Assembly: GCF_019375475.1 (NCBI RefSeq)
Contig: NZ_JAHXGQ010000004.1
Span: 682,001 to 746,000, forward strand
Reading direction: 5' to 3'
Length of the DNA stretch: 64,000 nt
DNA from: Saccharothrix obliqua
GTDB lineage: Bacteria > Actinomycetota > Actinomycetes > Mycobacteriales > Pseudonocardiaceae
The position numbers and the translations under genes are program-made. Shown one piece after another: positions 11,261 to 19,500 of this stretch. Numbering within the stretch: position 1 is the first letter of the stretch; each line of letters opens with the position of its first letter. The notes beneath the pieces were generated by a model, which saw nothing but the letters and a program-made list of their open reading frames with translations, was not told the DNA's origin and ran no database searches.

Positions 11261-12645
11261 ACACCACGATGGGCATCCGCGGGTTCGCCCTGCTGTGGTC
11301 CGCGCAACTCGTCTCGATCGTCGGGTCGGCGCTGACCGGTTTCGTGCTCGGCGTGTGGACCTACGAGCGCAGCGGCTCGGCCACGCAGTTCGCGTTGATC
11401 ATGTTGTCCGGCGCGGTGCCCGCCGTGTTGATCGCGCCGTTCGCGGGTGCGATCACCGACCGGTTCCACCGCCGCCGCGTGCTGGTCGCGGCCGACCTCA
11501 TCGCCATCGCCACCGTCGGCGTGCTGGCCGTGCTGATCGGCGGCGACCAGCTCCAGGTCTGGCACATCTACGTCGCCACCGCGCTCACCGCGATGTGCGG
11601 CACGGTGCACCAGGTGACCTTCGCGGCGATGATCCCGCTGCTGGTGCCCAAGCAGCACCTCGGTCGTGCCAACGGCCTGTCGCAGGTGGTGTTCAGCGCC
11701 CAGATCGCCGCGCCGGTCGCCGCGGGCGCGCTGCTGACCTTCGCCGGGCTGCACGGCGTGATCCTGGTCGACCTGGTCACGTTCACCGCGTCACTCCTGG
11801 TCGTGCTGCTGGTGCCGCTGCCCGCCGCCGCCGTGCGGGCCGCCGCGCCGGAGCCGGGCGGGCCGTCGATCTGGCGGCAGGCGCCCGCGGGCTGGGCCGA
11901 GCTGCGCCGCCGACCCGGCCTGACCGGGTTGCTCGCGGTGCTGGCGGGTTTCTACTTCTGCTTCGGCCTGGCGGGCACCTTGATCCGCCCGCTCGTGCTG
12001 TCCTTCGCCAGTCCGGCGGAGCTGGGTTTCCAGGTGTTCGCGGGTGGCGCGGGGTTGTTCGCGGGCAGCCTGGTGATGGGCGCGTGGGGCGGGCCGAAGC
12101 GGAAGGTGCGCGGCATCGCCCTGTTCATGGCCTTCGGCGGGATCGGGATGGCCGCGCACGCCATCGCGCCGTCGCTGGCGCTGGTGATCGCCGTCGGCCC
12201 GTTCTTCCTGTTCACCCTGCCGGTGATCACGGGCACCGCGCAGACGCTGCTCCAGACCAAGTCGGACCCGGCGAACCTCGGCAAGGTGCTGGCCACCTCC
12301 CGCGCCGTGTCCCAGGCGGCCGGACCGCTGGCCTACGTCACCGCCGGACCGCTGGCCGACGGCGTGTTCGAACCGCTGATGCGGGCGGACGGCGCGTTGG
12401 CCGGGTCGGTCGGCGCGGTGATCGGCACCGGTCCCGGCCGGGGGATGGCGTTGATGTTCGTCCTGGCGGGCGCGTTGCTGGTGGTGCTCGGCGTGGTGGC
12501 GGCCCGGCCGGGGCTGCGCCGGGTGGAGGACCTGCCGGACCTGGTGGTGGACGAGCAGGACGCCGAGGAGGACCCCGCTGCGAAGGACCCCGCCGAGAAG
12601 GATCCGGTGGCCGCGGCCCCGGGCGGAGAGGAGAAGGGCGAGTGA
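11257..12645 (+). CDS. MFS transporter, probable product exporter
   Basis: This 462-residue major facilitator protein has about 12 hydrophobic segments. The loop after helix 2 reads GAITDRFHRRRVLV, the signature of the drug/siderophore exporter branch (EntS-like, MFS_3 type). The C-terminus is an unusual cytoplasmic tail rich in Asp, Glu, Lys, Ala and Pro (about the last 40 residues). The ATG overlaps the stop of the reductase NRPS gene (ATGA) and the stop overlaps the start of the next regulator (GTGA). It is therefore co-translated with the biosynthetic enzyme and most likely exports the peptide or gives self-resistance. The class is clear and the cargo is inferred from position. Confidence 0.88.
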   Translation: MNTTMGIRGFALLWSAQLVSIVGSALTGFVLGVWTYERSGSATQFALIMLSGAVPAVLIAPFAGAITDRFHRRRVLVAADLIAIATVGVLAVLIGGDQLQVWHIYVATALTAMCGTVHQVTFAAMIPLLVPKQHLGRANGLSQVVFSAQIAAPVAAGALLTFAGLHGVILVDLVTFTASLLVVLLVPLPAAAVRAAAPEPGGPSIWRQAPAGWAELRRRPGLTGLLAVLAGFYFCFGLAGTLIRPLVLSFASPAELGFQVFAGGAGLFAGSLVMGAWGGPKRKVRGIALFMAFGGIGMAAHAIAPSLALVIAVGPFFLFTLPVITGTAQTLLQTKSDPANLGKVLATSRAVSQAAGPLAYVTAGPLADGVFEPLMRADGALAGSVGAVIGTGPGRGMALMFVLAGALLVVLGVVAARPGLRRVEDLPDLVVDEQDAEEDPAAKDPAEKDPVAAAPGGEEKGE

Positions 12646-13211
12646 CGACCACGGAGACGGCCGTCCACGTGCGGGTGGTGGCCCCCGACCCGTTCCTGCG
12701 GTCCGGGCTCGAAGCGGCGCTAGCGGCGGCGCCGGGCCTGGCCCTCGCGCCCGGTGGGGTTACCGTCCTGGCGTCCGACGACATCGACGAGGACGCCCTG
12801 CACGCCATCGCGTCGGCGGACGGCGCGGTCGTGCTGGTGACCCGGGAGCGCGACGCCGCGGCGGCCGTGCGCGCGCTGGGCGCCGGCGCGTGCGCGATCC
12901 TGCACCGCGACCAGGCGGGCCCGGACACGCTGGTCGCCGCGGTCCGCGCCGCCGCGACCGGGCACGGCACGCTGCCGCCCGCCCTGCTCGGCGACCTGGT
13001 CCGGATGCGCGCGCCGGCACCCGCGCTCGACGCGCGGGAGAAGGCCGTGCTCCGGATGGTGGCCGACGGCCACGAGACCGCCGAGATCGCCACGGCCCTG
13101 GCGTACTCGTCGCGCACGGTCAGCGCGATCGTGCACGACATCACCCACCGGCTGCGCTTGAAGAACCGGGCTCACGCGGTGGCCTACGCGTTGCGCCAAG
13201 GGCTCATCTGA
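12642..13211 (+). CDS. LuxR-family regulator with degenerate receiver-like domain
   Basis: The protein has 189 residues. The N-terminal half looks like a response-regulator receiver (VRVVAPDPFLRSGLEAAL start) but lacks the central phospho-acceptor Asp context, so it is probably not phosphorylated. The C-terminal 60 residues are a LuxR/NarL helix-turn-helix (LDAREKAVLRMVADGHETAEIATAL and following recognition helix). It is the last gene of the operon and overlaps the exporter gene by 4 bp. Its final residues (NRAHAVAYALRQGLI) are very like those of the HTH-only gene that converges on it. It is a likely pathway-specific regulator, perhaps acting on the palindromes just downstream. Confidence 0.85.
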   Translation: MTTTETAVHVRVVAPDPFLRSGLEAALAAAPGLALAPGGVTVLASDDIDEDALHAIASADGAVVLVTRERDAAAAVRALGAGACAILHRDQAGPDTLVAAVRAAATGHGTLPPALLGDLVRMRAPAPALDAREKAVLRMVADGHETAEIATALAYSSRTVSAIVHDITHRLRLKNRAHAVAYALRQGLI

Positions 13212-13245
13212 CCCGAGCGGGCTCCCCGGAAGTCAGGGGGCCGGA

Positions 13246-13388
13246 AACTTTCAGGGAGGCTCCCTGATAGTTACGGGGCCGGGATCTATCAGGCAGGCTC
13301 CCTGAAAGATACGCCGACCAGGATCTATCAGGCAGGCTCCCTGAGAGATACGCCGACCGGGAACTATCAGGCAGGCTCCCTGAAAGTT
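13246..13388. repeat. Four tandem 27-bp palindromes, period 38-39 bp
   Basis: Palindromes occupy 13246-13272, 13284-13310, 13323-13349 and 13362-13388. Each has 13-bp arms around a central G, of the form A-A/T-C-T-N-TCAGGGAG (or TCAGGCAG) then CTCCCTGA-N-AGTT/AGAT. Units 1 and 4 have outer arms AACT/AGTT and units 2 and 3 have ATCT/AGAT, so both arms changed together and the symmetry is preserved. They fill the gap between two convergent LuxR-type genes. They may be operator sites for one of those regulators, or a bidirectional terminator array for the two converging NRPS operons. Confidence 0.85.
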
Positions 13389-13461
13389 AGGCGGGCTGTC
13401 GACCCTTCCGGCGGGCTTCCCGGTGGTGGCCGCCGTGCCGCCCACTGCGGCGCGGTGGGCG

Positions 13462-13665
13462 TCAGATGAACCCGTTGCGCACCGCGTACGCGGCGGCGTG
13501 GGCGCGGTTGCGGACGCCGAGCCTCGTCATCAGGTCGTGCAGGGTGTTGCGCACGGTGTGCTCGGACCACCCCATCGCGGCGGCGATCTCCGCGTTGCTG
13601 TGGCCGTCGGCGACGAGGCTGAGGACCCGCAGGTCCCGGTCCGACAGGTGGGGCGAGGCGGCCAT
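13462..13665 (-). CDS. HTH-only LuxR-family regulator
   Basis: The 67-residue protein is little more than a LuxR/NarL helix-turn-helix (LSDRDLRVLSLVADGHSNAEIAAAMGWSEHTVRNTL). Such HTH-only proteins bind DNA without a sensing domain. It lies 25 bp downstream of the A-T-C NRPS gene and is the last gene of that minus-strand operon. It ends with RNRAHAAAYAVRNGFI, close to the end of the convergent 189-residue regulator, which suggests related DNA targets or heterodimers. The ATG at 13663-13665 was chosen because upstream sequence in this frame is Arg/Pro-rich and without motif. Confidence 0.75.
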   Translation of the reverse strand: MAASPHLSDRDLRVLSLVADGHSNAEIAAAMGWSEHTVRNTLHDLMTRLGVRNRAHAAAYAVRNGFI

Positions 13666-13690
13666 GACCGCCAGTGTACGAGGGGTTCGA

Positions 13691-16567
13691 TCACCTCCCC
13701 GCGATCTCGCGGACCAGGGCGGTGAAGCCCTCGGCCAGCGCCGCGGCGGCGGGTTCGGTGTAGAGGGCGCGGTCGTAGTGCAGCGTGCCCGCCACACCGC
13801 CCGCCGCGTCGCGGACGGTGATCATCACGTCGAACGGGTTGCCGCCCTGCCCGACGCGCCACGGCGTCACGGCCACGCCCGGCAGCACCAGCCGGTCGAC
13901 CAGGGAGCCGAGGGCCTGGAACGCGACCTGCGCCACCGGGTTGCGGGTCAGGTCGCGGGGCGGGCGGACCGCCGCGACGATCCGGTCGAACGGCGTGCCC
14001 TGGTGGCGGAACGCCCCCACCACCGCGTCCCGCACCTCGGGCAGCACATCCGCGTACCCCTCCCCCGGCAGGCGGAAGCGCAGCGGCAACGTGTTGACGA
14101 ACAGGCCGATCGCGTCCTCCGCCGCCACCGACTCCCGGTTGCCGGTGAACGTGGCGACCACCAGGTCACGCCGCCCGGTGAGCCGCCGCAGGTAGAGGGC
14201 GAACGCGGCGAGCAACGCCACGTAGTCCGTCGCGCCGGCCGGTCGCGCCACCGCACGCAGCCGGTCGACCACGTCGGCCGGCAGGGTGAACTCCACCGCC
14301 CCCTCGACGTGCTCCCGCCGGTCCGGCCGGGGCAGGTCGCCGGGCACCTCCAGCACCGGCGGCGCGCCCGCGAGCCGGTCCCGCCAGTACGCCGGTCCCG
14401 CCGGGTCGGGCCGCTCCGGCGGCACCGGCGGCAGCGGCGGCAGGCGCTCACCGCGGTACAGGGCCGCGAGGTCGCGCCACAGCACGGCCATCGACGTGTC
14501 GTCGGCGGTGATGTGGTGGATCACCGCGATCAACGTGAACCGGTCGGCCGCCGCCCGCACCAGGACCAGCCGCAGCAGCGGACCGCGCGCCAGGTCGAAC
14601 GGGCGGGCGACCGCACCGGCCAGGAACTGCTCCGCCGACCCCTCGACGACGGTCAGCGCCAGGTCCTCGGTCCCGACCTCGGCCCGGGGCACACCGCGTT
14701 CGGCGCGGTAGGTGGTGCGCAGCGACGCGTGCCGCCGGCCGAGGGCGACGACGGCCGCGCGCAACGCCTCCACGTCGATGTCGCCGACGCACTGGTACGC
14801 CTCGTACATCGAATACTCCGGGGACGGCCCGGAGAGCTGGTCGAGGAACCACATGCGCTGCTGCGCCGCGGACAACCCACCGGGCTCGGCGGCGACGGGC
14901 CGGTCCGGCGGTGTCGCCGTGATCAGCTCGGCCAACGCCGCCGGGGTGGGCGCGGCGAACAGGTCGGCGACCGTCACGCGGCGGCCGAACGCGGCGGCGA
15001 GGCGCGCGCAGACCCTGGTCGCGGCCAGCGACTGCCCGCCCAGGTCCAGGAACGGGTCGTGCACGCCGACCGGGCGCACGCCCAGCACCTCCGCCCAGGT
15101 GTCGGCGACGACGCGTTCGGCGTCATCACGCGGCAGCACCAGGGGCACGGCGAGGTCCGGGCGGTGGTCGCCGGGGTCGGGCAGCGCGGCGCGGTCGGTC
15201 TTGCCGCTCGGTGTCAGGGGCAACGCGGGCAACGGCACCCAGGCGGTCGGCAGCACGGCCTCGGGCAGGGTCCGCGCGAGGTGCGTGCGCAGCGCGGCGC
15301 CCAGCGGTGGTTCGCCGACCGGCACGAAGTACGCGACCAGCCGGTCGTCCCGCACGGCGGCGACGGCGGCCCGGACGTCGGGGTGACGCAGCAGGGCGGC
15401 TTCGACCTCGCCGAGTTCGACGCGGTTGCCGTGCAGCTTGACCTGGTGGTCGAGGCGGCCGTGGTAGGCGATCGTGCCGTCCGGCAGCCATGACGCCAGG
15501 TCCCCGCTGTGGTAGAGCCGTTCGCCCGGCGTCTCCGCGAAGGGGTTGGGCACGAACCGTTCCGCGGTCAACGCCGGCCGCCCCAGGTAGCCGCGCGCCA
15601 ACTGCACCCCGGCGATCATCAGCTCGCCTTGCCCGTCGGTCTCGTTGAGGTCGTCGTCCACGACGTGGATGCGGGTGTTGCTCACCGGGCGACCGATCGT
15701 CACCCTCTCCCCCGGCAGGCACGGCCCGGCGGTCACGTCGACCGCGGCCTCCGTCGGACCGTACAAATTGTGCAACCCACAACCCACCACCCGGTGGAAC
15801 AACTCCGCCAAATCACCCGGCAACACCTCACCACTGCACAACACCAGACGCAACGGCAACACCGGCAACGACCGATCCAAAAACACCCGCAACATCGACG
15901 GCACAAAATGCGCCACCGTCACACCACGATCCACCATCACCCGAGCCAGGTACTCCGGATCACGATGCCCACCCGGCTCCGCCACCACCAACGTCGCACC
16001 CACCGACAACGTCCAGAAAAACTCCCACACCGACACATCAAAACCAAAAGGAGTCTTCTGCAACACCCGATCCGACACACCCAACCCGTACACCGACTGC
16101 GCCCACCGCAACCGATTCACCACCGCACGATGCTCAACCACCACACCCTTCGGCAACCCCGTCGAACCCGACGTGTAAATCACATACGCCGCATTGTCCC
16201 CACACACACCCGAGGCCACGGGCGTGGCCGACGCAGTGGTTTCCGCGACGAATTCCCGCGTGATCACGAGGCAGGCGCCGGAGTCCTCGACCATGAAGTC
16301 CAGCCGCTCAACCGGGTACTCCGGGTCCAACGGCAGGTACGCCCCACCCGCCTTCAACACCCCGAGCAACGCGACGACCAGCTCCGCACAGCGGGGCATC
16401 CGCACACCGACAACCGATTCCGGCCCGACGCCGAGCACGCGCAACCGGGCGGCGAGCGCGTCGGCACGGGCGTGCAACTCCTCGTAGGTCAGCACGACGT
16501 CACCCGCGACGACGGCGACATCACCGACGTGGACACCCTCGTCCAGCAGGTCGAGCAGGGTCGTCAT
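13691..16567 (-). CDS. NRPS, A(Ser)-T-C
   Basis: The protein has 958 residues. The adenylation domain has [11 protein letters not shown] near residue 128, and its by-eye code D-V-W-H-L-S-L-V-D matches known serine-activating domains. The carrier has LGGQSLAATR near 508. The protein ends with a condensation domain containing HHITADD near 684, so the usual Gly of HHxxxDG is Asp. There is no condensation domain before A, and no carrier or thioesterase after C. It therefore looks like a serine-loading module whose C domain must use an acceptor on another protein, for example one of the stand-alone A-T proteins. The ATG overlaps the stop of the upstream NRPS gene (ATGA). About 700 bp of the A domain is almost identical to the Ser A domain of that neighbour. 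Confidence 0.92.
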   Translation of the reverse strand: MTTLLDLLDEGVHVGDVAVVAGDVVLTYEELHARADALAARLRVLGVGPESVVGVRMPRCAELVVALLGVLKAGGAYLPLDPEYPVERLDFMVEDSGACLVITREFVAETTASATPVASGVCGDNAAYVIYTSGSTGLPKGVVVEHRAVVNRLRWAQSVYGLGVSDRVLQKTPFGFDVSVWEFFWTLSVGATLVVAEPGGHRDPEYLARVMVDRGVTVAHFVPSMLRVFLDRSLPVLPLRLVLCSGEVLPGDLAELFHRVVGCGLHNLYGPTEAAVDVTAGPCLPGERVTIGRPVSNTRIHVVDDDLNETDGQGELMIAGVQLARGYLGRPALTAERFVPNPFAETPGERLYHSGDLASWLPDGTIAYHGRLDHQVKLHGNRVELGEVEAALLRHPDVRAAVAAVRDDRLVAYFVPVGEPPLGAALRTHLARTLPEAVLPTAWVPLPALPLTPSGKTDRAALPDPGDHRPDLAVPLVLPRDDAERVVADTWAEVLGVRPVGVHDPFLDLGGQSLAATRVCARLAAAFGRRVTVADLFAAPTPAALAELITATPPDRPVAAEPGGLSAAQQRMWFLDQLSGPSPEYSMYEAYQCVGDIDVEALRAAVVALGRRHASLRTTYRAERGVPRAEVGTEDLALTVVEGSAEQFLAGAVARPFDLARGPLLRLVLVRAAADRFTLIAVIHHITADDTSMAVLWRDLAALYRGERLPPLPPVPPERPDPAGPAYWRDRLAGAPPVLEVPGDLPRPDRREHVEGAVEFTLPADVVDRLRAVARPAGATDYVALLAAFALYLRRLTGRRDLVVATFTGNRESVAAEDAIGLFVNTLPLRFRLPGEGYADVLPEVRDAVVGAFRHQGTPFDRIVAAVRPPRDLTRNPVAQVAFQALGSLVDRLVLPGVAVTPWRVGQGGNPFDVMITVRDAAGGVAGTLHYDRALYTEPAAAALAEGFTALVREIAGR
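15509..16192 (-). repeat. A-domain tract, copy 1, nearly identical to 20317-21006
   Basis: The tract covers the A3-A8 region of the Ser adenylation domain in the A-T-C NRPS. From 15655 to 16192 it aligns with 20469-21006 without gaps at a constant offset of 4814 bp and with few mismatches. From 15509 to about 15625 the offset is 4808 bp, because of one 6-bp difference. Within about 15760-16195 codon use changes visibly: many TTG, GGT and GTG codons and A/T third positions are unlike the flanking DNA. Recent duplication or gene conversion is the simplest explanation. Confidence 0.85.
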
Positions 16568-19500
16568 GCGTCCTCGCCCACGGTCACGCGGCGACGGGCC
16601 GCGATGATCGGCGTCTGCCGGGGGTAGTCGGCGATCGCGACGGACAACGCCTCGACGGTCGGGTGATCGAACACGGCCCGCACGGGCACGGCCACGCCGA
16701 GCGCGGACCGCAGGCGCATGGCGATCCGGTTGGCCAGCAACGAGTGGCCGCCCCGGTCGAAGAAGTCGTCGTGCACCCCGACCTCCGCGACGCCGAGCGC
16801 GTCCGCCCACACGCCGGCCACCAGTTCCTCGGTCGGCGTGCGCGGTGCCACGTGGGCCTGCTCCGGCACACCGTCCGGCACGGGCAGCGCGGCGCGGTCG
16901 AGCTTGCCCGCCGGGGTGCGCGGGAAGGCGTCGAGGACGACCAGCGCGCTGGGCACCAGGTAGTCCGGCAGGACGCCCGCCAACGACCGCCGCAGCCCGG
17001 CGGTGGACACCTCGCCCACGACGTAGCCGGCGAGTTCGAGGCCACCGGCCGCGGTCGGGAACGGCCGCACGGCCGCCTCGCGGACACCCGGCTGGGCCAG
17101 CAGCGCCGCCTCCACCTCGCCGGGTTCGACGCGGTGGCCGCGGATCTTCACCTGGTGGTCGACGCGTCCCAGGACGTCCACTCGCCCGTCCGCGTGCCGG
17201 CGGGCCAGGTCGCCGGTGCGGTAGAGCCGCGCGCCCGGCGTCGACGAGTGCGGGTCCGGCACGAACCGCTCCGCGGTCAACGCGGGCCGGCCGAGGTAGC
17301 CGCGGGCGAGCCCGACACCGCCCAGGTGCACCTCGCCCACGACACCCGGCGGCACCGGCTCGCCACGCCAGTCCAGCAGGCGCACGTCCGTGCCCGCCAC
17401 CGGTTCCCACGGGTCGGCGGTGTCGGCGGGGACGCGTGCGACGGTGGACCAGATGGTCGTCTCGGTGGGGCCGTAGAGGTCCCACAGCTCGGCACCGCCG
17501 GCGGTGAGCACGCGTGCCAGGTCGGCGGTCAGCTTCTCGCCGCCGGACAACACGGTGAGCCCCTTGGGCGGCACCCACCCGGAGTCGACCAGCACCCGCA
17601 GGCCGGAGGGCGTCGCCTGCACCACCGACACGCCGGTCCGGGTCATCAACTCGACCTGCCGGTGCGGGTCGACCGCCTCGTCACCCGTGGCGATCACGGT
17701 CCGGCCGCCGACCACCAGCGGCAGGTACAGCTCCAGGGCGGAGATGTCGAACGACACGGTGGTCAGCGCGAGCACCGCCGCGCCGGCGGCCAGGCCGGGG
17801 CGGTCGCGCATGGACAGCAGGAAGTTGCCGAGCGCGCCGTGGCCGACCATGACGCCCTTGGGCCGGCCGGTCGAGCCGGAGGTGTAGATGACGTAGGCCA
17901 GGTCGTCGGGGTCCGGTTCGCGTGGTGTCACGTGTGCCGCGTCGCCGGTGTCCTCACCGGCCAGGACGACGGGCGCGGTCGTGCCGTCGAGCAGGCCGGT
18001 GAGGGCCGGTCCGGTCACCACCGCGTCGGCGCCGGAGTCGGTCAGCACGTGCTCGACGCGGCGCGCGGGGTAACGCGGGTCCACGGGCACGTAGGCCGCG
18101 CCCGCGCGGTGCACGGCCAGCGGCGCGACCAGGGTGTCCACGCCACGCTCCAGGAGGACCGCCACCAGCGAGCCCCGGCCGATCCCGATCGCACGCAGCC
18201 GCGCGGCGAGCGCGCTCACCCGGGCGTCGAGTTCCCGGTAGGTCAGCGTGGTCGGTCCGGCCTCCACCGCGACGGCGTCCGGGTGGTCGCGCACCGCGGC
18301 GGCGAACAGCCCCGGCAGCGTCGCCCGCAGCGCCGGGGGCGCGGGCGTGCCGCGCAACGCGGCTTCCCGGTCCGCTTCGGGAAGGCGGACGAGCCGCGGG
18401 TCGTCGCCCGCGCACGCCCGTTCCAGGACGTGCCGGTAGACGCGTGCCAGCAGTTCCAGGTGGTGCGCGCTCACCCGGTGGGTGAACGCCTCCAGCACGA
18501 ACGCGCCCGGTGTCGTGGACACCGAGAGCCCGAACTCGTTGGGCGTGCTGTCCTCCACGCCGTCGAGCGCGACCAGGTCCGCGTCGAGCACGTGCATGTC
18601 GGTGTGGTTGAAGAAGACGTCCACGAGCGGCGTCGCGCCGCCCCACGCGGCCTGCATGGCGGGCAGCGGGAAGTGCCGGTGCGGCCACGACGCGGTCTCC
18701 GCCGCGAACACGTCACGCGCCAGCTCCGCCCACGACCCGGCGGTGGACCGCACCAGCAGCGGGACGGTGTTGAGGAACATGCCGCGCACCAGGTCGCCGT
18801 CGGCGCGTTCCAGCCGGCCGTTGGTGACGTAGCCGGTGTGGAACACCGGGTCGCCCTCGGTCACGCCGGACACCACGCGCAACGCGGTGAGGTGGGCGGC
18901 GAAGAGCAGGCTCTTGAGCGGCACGCCGGCCGCCGCGGCGACCGCCGCGACGGGCAGGTCCGCGATCGGCACCCGCCTGGTCCGGTACACGCCGTCGTCC
19001 TCGCCCGCCCACGCCGCCGGCACGGTGAACCCGGCGACGCCGACGACCCGGGCCGCCCAGAACTCGCGGTCCTCGGCCGACTCCAGGGACACCAGTTCCC
19101 GGGCCACGGTGTCGGCGAAGCGGACGGCGGGCGGGGTGGTGGACCACCGCGCACCGGAACGCACCGCGCGGTAGGCGTCCAGCAGCTCGGCGACCAGGGA
19201 GTTCTGGCTCCACCCGTCGAGGATCGCGTGCACGTAGCCGAACGTCAGCCGCCACTCGCGGTCGGTGAACCGGTGGACGTGCAGGCGCAGCAGGCCCGGC
19301 CGGGTCAGGTCGAACGGGCGGGCCCGGTCGGCGGCGAGGGAGTCGCGCAGCCGCGCCGCCCTGGTGTCGGGGTCGAGCCCACGCAGGTCGGTGCAGCCCA
19401 GCTCGACCTCGGCCGCGGCGTGCACGAACTGCCGGGGCACGTCGCCGTCGGCCAGGTGGATCGAGGTGCGCAGGATCTCGTGCTTGTCCGTGAGCAGCCG

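Noticed and set aside
13246..13388. CRISPR array
   Set aside because: Only four units, each palindromic over its full length, with 11-12 bp gaps and no cas genes. The gaps are too short for spacers.
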